Part shown: piece after piece, positions 31,201 through 43,200 of the stretch
Layout of the letters: each line of letters starts with the position of its first letter
Numbering within the stretch: position 1 is the first letter of the stretch
Source of the DNA: Euwallacea fornicatus
Lineage: Eukaryota; Arthropoda; Insecta; Coleoptera; Curculionidae
DNA length: 64,000 bases
Reading direction: 5' to 3'
NCBI RefSeq assembly: GCF_040115645.1
Contig: NC_089547.1
Location: forward strand, 4,712,001 to 4,776,000
Translations under genes and position numbers: made by a program
Notes under the pieces: generated by a model
Databases searched by the model: none
What the model saw: the letters and a program-made list of their open reading frames with translations, nothing else
What the model was told of the DNA's origin: nothing

Positions 31201-34200
31201 ATTTTCAACGAATAAAATTCGCCGACTAGCTCCAACCTGCAATGGCGCGAATGCTGCAAATTGACTCCGCCAATCTAACGTTTTTTTACTTGATAAAAAA
31301 TCCCCCAGGCGCGCACGCGCACACACACACGCACACAGTACCTTCCCCTCGCAAAGTGCTTGCTCACCCTATGGTCCACGACCGGGTGGTGGCGGATCCA
31401 GCTGAAGGTAGTCGCCCCTGAAAAACGGCCCAGCTAAAAACAAGCTCCCGACAAAAGGGGGGTTGGCAGTCTTCGGACATTACTTCGAGAAAAGCTAACG
31501 CGGACATAAACTGCTATAATTAACCTGAATTGTCCCTGGTAACTAATAATGCCCCATAAAGCTCAGATCCGGGCTTGCCCAACTCCTCCCCGTTACAGCT
31601 CATCTTCCAGATTCGTCCTCTTAACGGAACAGTTTTCTATTAACTTCCATGCACCACCCGCCAATAGAACAATGACCATCGACCTTTAAAGGCTTAAGCT
31701 GAACCCATTCCGGAAATCGTTTTTCCGCTGGATTTCCCGGCAAACTGGAAGGTTTCCTCGTCGTCTTCGATTAACTTTGTCGCATATACTACTGAGAGCT
31801 TAAAATTAGAGAAACTTCAATTTCTATAGAGCGATGCAGAGCGGGAGGTTCGAAATTCTTCAGAAACAGAGCTAATCTCGGCTGCTTGAGTCTCCGTCTC
31901 ATTAAACCGAATCACGGTTACGAGATACAAGGCTTCGTCGGCCGGAAAAATGAGGTAGATTTGTTTCGTCAGAAGTCATTAGTGTAGCAAATTATCCTGG
32001 GAGACTTTAATTAAAGTGAAAAATATTGTTACCACGCTAAACTCGACGCTTCCTGTTTAAAATCGTGTAATTGCTTACAAAACGATTTACTCTGTTTAAG
32101 TCGCATAAAAATCTCGCTGAGAATAATTAAAATTGCCACTTTCGGTTGCTTTTGAAATTAGGAAAAAATTGGGTTGCGCGGGAGCGCTCCCACCGACAAC
32201 AAGCGGCTGAATAGGGGGCGGCGCTTCACCATTGAAATTTTTTTACATGTTAAGCTCCACTGTCCCTCAAGGGGGAGGATAATTAAAGGAGCGACTTGTA
32301 CGTGAACTTTCCGGACATAATGAGAGAAACAGGAATTTAAATTTCAACACACTTAACTTGGAGAAGTTTCCGGAAAGTTTTTGTCTGCTCTCAACTTCTT
32401 ACATAGATAGCTACGGGGCCATTAAGTAACTTTAGACGCGATTGAGCAATCTAAGTTCAAACTTGGAAGCGGTACAGAAGAACTTTCGGAAAATTACTAC
32501 CTGCTCGGTGTGTTTAGAACAGTTTAGCTATTTGTAATTAAACTAGGAAATTTTATTTAGAGCTGTAAGGATTTTTTAATAACAGCCAGATTTTCCATGT
32601 CAAAACGCGGAGCGACAGCTAAAGGCATAAAGGCAGATTAAATTTCCTTTGGAGCCAGTCGAGAACTTAATCGCAATTTTAAGCTCTTCAAACTTATACA
32701 GCGTTTGTTAGAAGTGTTGCAACACGTTTATGTGATATTTTTTCAACGCCGGAACATGTGTGATTTTATTTAAAAAAAGGGCGTTTAATGGTGCATTGTT
32801 TGCGATGTTGAAAATTTTCGCCCTTATTCGGCCACCCCCATTAACCGTTTATTTCCAAACGGAAAAGTACCCCTTGCAGCATGTTAAACGAAAGGTAATT
32901 CGATAAGGGGTACGACGGTGTGCTCAGAACTAAAATGGGACCTGCAGTTCCCTTAAAAAAAATCAAATTATTACATACAAAACGAGGTGACTCACTATTC
33001 CATCGAAATCAAAATTCTTCCGAATAAATGCTCAAATTCGGATCCAGGAACAATTTGGCAATGGCTCAGTCGTTCCTCGAACTCTTTTATGCAAATATCC
33101 AGTGTTGCTTCTGTTATTTATTCTAATCCTGTTTGAATTCCAAGACGTGAGGAAACTCAAGATTCACTTTCCGTCCGGGGTGTACCGTTGTGCCCCTCAT
33201 TTAGTCATTCTCCATTTGATATGCTACGATGGGTACCTACCACTCGAAAAAGAAAAGATGGTGGGGTAGCTAGATAGGGGTGAAAAATTTTACCATCGAA
33301 AATAATGCACTAAAAGCCTTTTTTAAAATAAAATTATGCACGTTTAAGCGTTTTCCTAAAATATCGGCTTTATGAAAGTTATAAACGTGTTCCGGCCCTT
33401 TTAACAAGCGCTGCAGAAGGGTTTTGCCAATAAGCTTGCGTTTCCAGGAGAGATCCATTAAACAACAGACTGCCCAGGTCTTCCAGCATCGATTCTATGG
33501 TCGAAGCCGTCTGGTCGGAAACGCCCATATCGCCGTCGGAATCCCCCATTTCCATTACCATTACGTCCGACAAAAGAACCTCCCTGAGGCCCGATAAAGC
33601 TTTGGGGCTGATGTCGCCCAGCGTGGGCAGACGGGTCAAGGGACAGCGAGCAACCAATGGTAAGTGAAACAACGTTTATTTTATTGAACTGAAATGCATT
33701 GGAAGTCCGATGATTGTTTCCAATTAAACTTGAAATTTATGGACACTTAAACACATGGAAGCTGATTCATGATCCCCGTCTTGTCCGTCTCGATATCTTT
33801 AAAAGCGCCCAATTTAAAATCCATTCAGCGGATTTCAGAGGGATTTGGCTAGTTTCTGGATCGAGTTTGAAAGGATTCCGCATCTGGAACGCCGATCTGT
33901 AAATCGAATTCCTGTCTCTGGAAATCGAGATTGATTTCATTATTTGAATCTCGCTATACTCGCTGTTGGGGAGCAAAAAAACAACTCGTGTCGTTTTAAT
34001 GTTACTATGTGTGATTTTATTCAAGGCAAACCATCGCATCACGGTGAACAATCTTATTTTACGGGATGTAGGTAATTTTTGCCGCAATTATGAGTTGAAT
34101 CATTTCTTAGTTGATTTTTTCAGCAAACCGTAGTCGAAGTGAAAAGGCTTGGCTGCACCCATGTTTTAATCGATAAAATCTACCCTATATATTGGAGAAT

Positions 34201-37200
34201 CTCGTTCAATCACGATATGCATCAGATAAAGAACAGTTAATCTACTATGGCATAATACACTGAGAAGCACCAGATAATTTTATGGGGAAGGAGCGGAAAG
34301 AAGAGCTTTTTCGAGGAAACTGACATGGAAATTTCCGATAGTTTCATTACGGCTCAAAAGATCCAATTTAGTTAGTGCTTTGAGCGTCGGAATTGCTTGA
34401 AAGTTTCGTAAAGCGAGTGAAAGTGGCAAATTACATACGTATAACTCAATACTTGAGACACATATAAGCAATTTTAGAGCTATTGGCAACAGCACAGCCG
34501 AACTGGGTCCTCATGTGACGTGCCACTCGACCAATAATGAAGAGCGCTGAATAACAAAAGAATGATGCAGTGTTGTCATTAACTCGAGCGTTTCAAGTGT
34601 TTCGGAGGTGAAAACCGTTCCAGTGCGGTCGCGCTGATGGTTGCTGTTGTGTTGTGGATGAGCATATGGGTGGTCAGATTTGGACATGGACCTCGTACCT
34701 AAGTAGACAGAAAAAGTCGATCTAAGGGTCGTGTGCGTTAAAATTTCCAGAACATTTCGTCGATAAGAATGGTGAAGAACCAGTTTAATCTGGCCTGAAA
34801 ATTGATAACTCGCATTCCTCAACTCTACTGAAATTCGCTTTTCTCTTTCACTTGGGTAAACACCTTGTTTTCGCCCTGCTAAGCATTGGTAAAGGAAAAC
34901 CTTATTTCCAAGAGACACATTTTCATCAGATATGTTTACCATTCGAGACTGTCGGCATCTTCGCAAACATATCTAACCGCAAACCAATCAGACAAATTAA
35001 TTTATGTTATTACGCCCGTGTTTAATGCACAACATTTCATAATGGTTAATTAATTGGACTATTAAACAGGGTCGGTTATTAATCAATAGTATCATTGGTC
35101 AAATTACGTCTCTGCTATTTGACAATAATCAAACGCAAATTCGCGATATTTTAAGAGACGTTGAGGACGTTATCACAACGTAACCGAAACTCATCGGACA
35201 CGTGCCAAGTGACACAGGTTCGTTGGTACCACCTCTTTTACCCCCATATCAACGAGTAATACGAACCTTGGTTCCGTTAAACGTGCGTTAAGCTTGAACT
35301 TTGCCCAACACCCGCACCCGACAAGCGAGAGCGCAACTTGCTCCTCATGGACTGGCACCGACAAAGACAGAACAACCAGGCCTGGTCTCAGCCCGACCAG
35401 AACCTGATGGTTCTTCATGGATCTTACCTTGCAACTTTAGTCCGACTAAACCTTATTCTAACTTGGCGTCGTTTTGTTTTGTTTGTTTATCCTCTTCTCC
35501 ACCCCGTTGGAATGGTAAACAAGATGGTCTGGGGTGGTTCCTTGAAAGTGGGATGACAAGGAGGGCGGCAGGTGCCCCGCAGGTGGCATTCAAGGGTTTA
35601 CGTTAAAGACAGGTGTTGAGGTTAAGTTTATACATATTAGTGCTTTTTTGGTTGCGGTACTGCGAGGCAATGCACTTTGCCGAAGTGCGAGTTTTTCGGT
35701 GACCAGTGTTTCGGATAAAGGGTCAAGCTGAAGAAGAAAAAGTACGGTAAGGATTTTTGTCGCTTCTTTGTTACCATGACAACCGCGGTGTTGGACGTTA
35801 ATTAATTCCACCATCAGCTGCTTGATGAAAATAATTGTTATAAACTGTAGTACTACAGCTTTTAAATGCATTTGTTGCGACACGACAATTAATTTGCTTG
35901 TCGTGTTCATGGTAGATCAGACACGACGTTCTGCAGCAGTTGATTGACACGCGGTTGTCCCAGCGAATTAAACTGAATAATTTCCTCATCAACAACTTTT
36001 TGTCGCTGGCAGGTTTTTAAGTAACAAATTCAAGGGCAAATAACTGATTTACCAGTATATTTATCATGCTCCGGCATTTTTCCTTTAATATGCGTATCAG
36101 AGACGTAAGCCCATTAGGGCCATAACCATCAATAATCATCATTCTTCGTGCTCCACCAGGAAACAGTGTCAGCTGATTTGTTAGGGTGTCCAATAAATCG
36201 TCTTGAGGGTCATCGCCCAGGAGCCTTGCAATATGCCACACACTCGATCGTGTATGCCAAATCGCCTTCAAGGACTGGGAACGAGAGAGTGTACATTTCA
36301 TAATTCCGTAATCATCACGAAGAAAAATTTCTCACACTCTTTGTATGCGTGACCAGACACCTTTCCTGGGGATTTCTGGTCTATCTCATTAGTATTCCGA
36401 GCTCAAACGTCCCTTCCATTGTCTTGACAATTTGGCGAATGCGCCGCCACTTTCTCAGAAATGACAATATATGCAGAAGAAAGTTTCTTTATTGTAACAA
36501 TTCAAATAACGCGATTTTCTCACTTTAGCGAACGTCCGGCAACACGTTCCTAAGGGCGTTATTCCAAAGCTTTATCTCCATCCTCAAGGATTTTATTATT
36601 TTTGGAGCTTTTGTCCATGGCGATAAAAATAAATTATAGCCATTCCCTGTTCTTTTGAACCTCACCAGGCCAGTGAACGATAAAAAGGTAAAACTCTTTT
36701 TTTAGGACGGATTTTATCAAAGGAAAAAATGTACAACGCCCCAGTTTCCGCAGCTTTGAGGAGATTCGTCGTGGGCCTCTTCCCGGCGTACTTTGTCGAG
36801 ACTTTCAATAGTCAATTTTGCCTCAGTAATTTAAATTAGCCGAGCAATTTAACTCAACATTAGCTCCTCTAAAGATCATTTTAGAAAGTAATTGCCACTA
36901 AAAACGGATAATTAGTAGCTTGACCTTTAAAAAAATCGATTTGTAATACTTAAACATGGCTAATCCTTATATTGGCATGGACTGGGCCACTTTAATGTCC
37001 GCTTTAAAGGCGTCCTAAACGAGCGATGTGTGTCACGATTGCTAATAAGATTTATTTTGCTTCTTACAGGTAATTTGTCCCTCAATGATTGGACCAAATA
37101 GGCGCTTCATTATCAACTATTGAAGCCCCCGTTCGATAGGACGAATTAGGGCTCGTTGCCCGTTCGGGCTAAACCGAAAATTGCTCAAAAGAAAATGGAT

Positions 37201-40200
37201 TTTTCATTTCAAATCCCTTCAGGCGGTCTCGGTCTTTATCGAATTTTTTGCTTCGTTATGTGCGGACAAATAGACAACAATTTCAATCAATTGGCACGTT
37301 TCAGTTAAGAAATGTCCAAGCGAAACGCTATTTCAAGGTTTATAGATCTAGATGGGAACGGAGCTTTTCACATCTCGGAGAAAGTTTCTTTAAGTGAGAA
37401 TTGTTAGTGTTTGTCGGAGTTGAGGGGCAGGAATACTTCCTGGTGAATTCAGGAAAATGGCCCGGGTAACTTCATCATTTCATATTAGGCAACGCAAAGA
37501 ATGGGCCCTAAGAAGGGCGTAAAAGCGTGTAAAGGGCAGTCGAGGCGCAAACGAAGAGAAATTAAAACGAATTCGCCGAAACTGTTAGGGACACAAGAAA
37601 TATCGACACTCGTGTGTGCTCATTGGGAAATACATTTCTCCAGAGCCAAAATGCCACTGCGAAATGAATTGGACGCACTCAATAAAACTTCCCAACTTGC
37701 GCCAAATGCGAGTTGATAAATTTTGTATCCTCATGGAAAAATTTGATAATGATCCTTTATTTCGCCTTCACGCCGCCCCCTTTTAACTAAATGAACCTTG
37801 TTGCCACCTCATTATTTACTACCAGCCTCACCTCTGATTTAGAGTGGTTTTGGTTCAAAACTCTTTTCCTCCTTAGCCTTCCGAGCAGAAATTCGGCTCG
37901 AAAAAATCACGGGTCGTTAGGGCATCAGCAGACTTTTTTTCCGCTTTGGGGTAATTAAGGTGTAAATGTAACTGATGGGGCCCCACGTTAAATAAGCTTA
38001 AACGAGTTTCTTTTGAAATGTTGTTGCTCGCTTAGGTTGAATTTAAAATAAAACGATATTCTAAAAATTGGTGAATGCATGTAATAGAGCTTTTCAAGGG
38101 CGTGGAGAAGACCGAGTAATCGACAATGGGGGCCGTCACGACGTTCCATATGAACGGTCCTCGATATTGAACACTTCCCTTTTGCACTCGAGGCCTCTAA
38201 GTGATTCAGAAATGTTTGGATATACTTACCTTGCCCCATATAATAGTTGCGTTTGAGTGTTGTTTACCATTATTACAAATTCATTTTAGAGAGCAAAGAA
38301 TTAAACCGGAATGTCTTGTCGCCTTGCGACCGACGGCGTGTTCGCCATTACGTTCAGAAATATCCACACTACAAACACACTAAATGTTTTTAGCAAAACT
38401 TAGAAAAAAATCTTTCACGCAAAGCTTTCAGCCTGAGGGAATACTGCAGAGATAAAAAGAAAATTTTACTACATCTTGCACTTCGTGACTGTTAGCGCAT
38501 GGAGAAAAAAGCCTCCTTCGCCATTTCATCCAGAAAATGGTCGGAAATTGCTCCCTTTCTGATCGATGATTAATAACACCACTGTACCCAATGACCCACT
38601 ACTCTCACAAATCATTCATTTCGACATACATATACAAATTGGAATCCCACACAACATCCTACACACATTTTAATACTGCGTGTTTATAAATAAATTACGC
38701 TTATTAATGGGTTTTATCAGAAAATGTGGACCTCGATATGGGACCGCAGTCCGACGATTTACGCTACTCCATTAAACAATGAAACAATAAAGCAAAAGTG
38801 TCATTCTCCGGCTAAAGTGCCCGTTTGCTTATCCACATGTGCAAAATCTATTTCGATTTGCTGCTCGGTCGACCGTTAAGTTTGGTGTCTTTCAAGAGAT
38901 GGGTCAGGCGAAGAAAAGGCCCTCAAAGTAGTAAGTTATTAAACACGGTTTTATTATTGATAATCAACTTGCTGAACGATGGTGGTAAACAAGGGTATTA
39001 AAAATTAATAACTAGACGAGGAGCACCTGGAATGACCGTCACTAAAACGTATTTATGGCGGATGAAACGGGGGGTTATCAGGAAATATTATCACGCAATC
39101 CGTATTCCCGCTCTCCCAAAGGATGAATGCTTCGTGTATAAAAATTTAAATGTCGGAAGACTTTTTTCGGGAATTGCAGAACACAATGAAGAGCCGAAAG
39201 GTTAGATAGGAGCACCCTCGAGAAGAACCCGACTTGCGCCATAACTTCCGCTCTGGTAAAACTGCGTGCGAGACTATCAAACGCTGTATCTTACTGCTAA
39301 GTTTCCACCCCTTGGAGGATTCGTTCGACTCGTAATTTTACGGAAGTTCGATGAACGTGGCTCGCTTTGAATATGTCGTCCTTGTAAATATACAGTGCGT
39401 CCCAGATTAGTTGCACATGTGCAGGTTATGTCTCGTTCACCGCAATTGATACAGAGTGTGTTAAAGAACGGATGCTTTAAAGGATTTTGTGGAGAACTCG
39501 AGCTAGTTCGAAAATGCCCGTTGGTTTTACCGTTTTCCAAAAAAATGGAAAAATATGAGACGCCGCATTTTTAACGCAGGCACGAACAAAAAATCAATTG
39601 CAGCCCTGTGGTATGTCTTAAGAATGTAAAACATCCGTATAAACAAATGCACGCCACTTGCACGTCATCCGTTCAAGACAAGAGTATTGAAGAGGGCCGT
39701 ACTCAGCCCGCTGTTAAAGTCTTTTAAACAAGCTCTAGAGGTGATGGGCACTGGAATTTATCTATGTCAAGTGTATTTCAGAAATCATCACGTCCTGCAT
39801 ATTAAACAGTTTAAAAAATTAGTTTACATTCGATCACTTGCAATTTACAGTAGTTAATCAAACACGTAATGGTCCGTGATTTCTGTACTCTACGCTACGG
39901 CTGCGCGAAACGCACCATCGTGCTTTTCATTTGCAACTGAAGTTTGACGCCGACACTAGTAGCTATCTTTTGTTTTGCATCATGGCAAACGAAACTGTTC
40001 GCAGCCCGCTACGGTGTCTGCGAGTTCGTCGTCGAAAAGGTTTTTCAAAAATTCAAAATGGAGTCCGTGTAGCCTCGCCGCAGAGAGAGAATCATTTTCG
40101 ATGACGTTATTTCTTTTTATTAAGTAATTAACTTTGCATATTATTGTTAATTAAACTAGTTAATTATACTTACAAGGTGTTCCATTTGGAATTGGACGTG

Positions 40201-43200
40201 GCAAAACCCGAAGTAGGGGGCACCAAAATACCACGATTGGACTCCACATGCCCCAGGCCGACGATGCGTATTTCAGAATTGCGGGGTGTTCGAGGTTGGA
40301 GTTTATTTTCAAATTCCTTAATCAGGTTTGTTGTTTTCAAAACATCAACGCCGACATCGGCTAGTCATCAAGGAGTTTGGAAGCAAAATTTCAACTTTTA
40401 ACACCCTGTAATTCTGCAACACACAACATTGGCATAAATTATGTTGGATCCAATCATCGTGCTTTAACGTTCCGCATCTCGAGTTTTGCCACGTCCCATA
40501 CCCAGTTTATCACCCTGTATATTAAGCGACTTAATAGGGTTCAACCTTCAAAATCACTTTTGACCTGGTTCGAACAGTTGAGGGCAGTTGAAAATGCAGC
40601 GTTTCACTTTTTTCTATTTTTTCGGGAAACGACGAAACACGAGTTTCTCTGCGAGAACGCTCTCTTACCATAAGCGAGACACCCTCACATTTATGCATGG
40701 TTCAAATGACGTAACTTTTCATTCACGTCACAAAATGTAACAGTTGAGAGTCGCCTGACGTGAAATGGCTAGTCATGTAAATTTCATACGCTAAACAAGA
40801 ACAAAGATATATTTGAATGTCTAAACATAACCCCGTTTTTAGCACGGATGCCGTGTAATTTGTTGACGTTTTGATTCAATTTGACGTTGTGTCCTTCGTT
40901 CGTCAACTCTGCCGGTGAAAATTTGTTGCTTTAAGAACCAAAATGGTGGTCCTGGTTATTTATTATCGGTGCGACGCCCAAGTTCCTGAACAGTCGCTGT
41001 AAGGAGCAACGTGTAAGCAGCAATACCTGTCGAATGCCTGCAACATATTAATTGTGAAAAGATGCGGCATCACTGTTGATACGAGGCCTGTGACGTGTAT
41101 TAAAAGTTACGTCAGTTGAAACATATAACCGATTTAGGTCACATTGTTGAGTGTAGATATTTTTGTTTGATGCCCTTGTAGCCTCCGGAATAAATAAGTG
41201 ATACATTGAAACAAAAACGTCTGCTTAGGAAGCTTACATTTACATGTACACCCAATTAGCGCCGGGGCTTCCCGAGCGGTAGGTAATCAATGGAATTTAT
41301 TCCTGACGGTAGACACAAACATCGAAACTGGGAATTAAGTTACCGTAGAGTTTGAATTTGCATAACTGATTAAATTCCGTTGAGGAATTTGCTCTTCTAT
41401 TACAGAAAATTGGAGCTCTTCGAGACTTTTATAAGGCTTTTGTTGGCGTTTTCGTCTAGTAAAATTTGCTTTGACCCGGCACGTCGGGAGAAGTCTCCAA
41501 GGAAATGTTCTGTTTTATTTTACTTCGTTCGTAACAGTTAGCAGTAATCACAAAAATACATAAACATGATGGAAGGAATGACGGACTGCATATAAATCGA
41601 AATGACCCAACTTGAGATTATTTTCATTGCGCTATTACTAGACACAAAAGGCCCTGTATAATGATCTCTATCGGCGCATGGTCGGTTGACTATCGTAAAT
41701 GCCACACGCATTTACCTGTAAAATAGAGGTGACTCGGCCGAGTGTGTATGAGAAAGTTCGCTCACCCGGCGTTTTGGTCGGCTATGCGTTCCAGGCTTCC
41801 CCGAACCCAGTCGGGCCAAAGGACCGGCACCCTCGCTGCCCTCAACCTTTCGCCTCCTCAAACCCCAGGGAGGCGAATTTCGCTGTTTTCCCCGGAAATA
41901 GCTGTTAGGATCCCTTTCCGGACCGGGGCCAGTTTCAAGAAATGAACTCCCTTATACAGGGTCTTGCACTCGTTCTTCAGACTTCCTCAGCTGATGTATC
42001 AATACAGTTAACAACGATTTTTCTCCTGCACATAAGGCGTATTCCCAGAAATTATTTTCTAATATACAGGGGGACTCCAAAACGATATATATCGTCATTC
42101 TTTTGCGGCGACAACAGTATGCGACATTTGGAAATAATAAAAACATGGAAACATTTATTTTTACACAGAGGAACATCCTCTCTGCCTGATTGTATCAACT
42201 TTTTAAATAAAAAAATAACAATTAAGTAGTTTTACACTCACATTCCAATAAAATAACTAGAACCTGAAAACTCAGGAAGTATTTATTGTCTTATATCCAT
42301 GAAAACCGTAAATTGCAAATGTATTAAGCGCACTTCGTCAGCTAAAGAAGTCATGAAAAATGGCATTTTGACAATTTTCATGCCTATCAAAGCGTTGAGG
42401 CCAAAAAGGGGCTATTTTCGGGAACTGAGAAATGGCAGGCTTTGAGGATAGGTTAATGTTAACCAAAGTTGCAGATTTTTGAATTCTGAACGCAAGAAAA
42501 TTGGAACATTCCATTTGATGAAAGCAAGTTCAGGTTCCGTTCAAAATAACGATGTTGTATATCCTCACACGTACTGGGGCCACCCTGTACATTGGAAACC
42601 TATGTCTGGAAATCCCCCCTTGTGCGCTGTGTAATGCCACAGAGGAAAAAAATTGTTAACTTTATTGGTACAGAATCTGAGAAAGTCTGACGCACTATTG
42701 CAGGACCCTGTAGTTAGCTCCCAAGAGCCAATTTTAGCACCGTGTAAGCCCCCAGCATTACATCACTGACTGCCCATACGTCGGTTTTCACGAAGAATTA
42801 TATTGAAAGGGGCAGAGATAAACTGACCACCAACTCAGATCCTGAACTTCCTCAAGTCGGTTAAAAGTTAAATCTCAAGTCGGTAAAAGTTAAATTGAGT
42901 TTCTTCCGTTGGCTCTTGTTCAGTTAAACAGTTAAAATCTGAGGAATGAGGAATAAGCTCTCCATTTGTTCATTATCCAAAGTTGGTGTTTTTTCCCCGA
43001 GGCGAAAAGCTTGATGCCCGTGCGGCTCACTCAAGCCCTCAAAGGGCATTGCATTTATTCGGGGCCAAATTCAAAACAAAACAGAGAGGGAGGCTGGAAT
43101 TAGACTAAGACAAATTAGGACAGGGTCCGAATTTAAATAATTGATTTCGCCCCAGGAGAAAATTGACTTTTGACTTCGTGAAGAAGAGGAACAATTGCCA

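Larger units (their letters stand above)
28271..33447. other. wake intron with several MITE insertions
   Basis: No gene is supported. The intron holds three inverted-repeat elements (29635-29930, 29937-30661, 32699-33413) and a CA-rich simple repeat (about 31309-31338). Confidence 0.5.

Noticed and set aside
31309..31338. CA-rich tract as a regulatory or CRISPR-like repeat
   Set aside because: It is an ordinary dinucleotide microsatellite; no spaced repeats are present.
34511..34966. 151-codon minus-strand ORF in a wake intron
   Set aside because: Length is within chance for this much intron, with no motif and no splice or promoter support.
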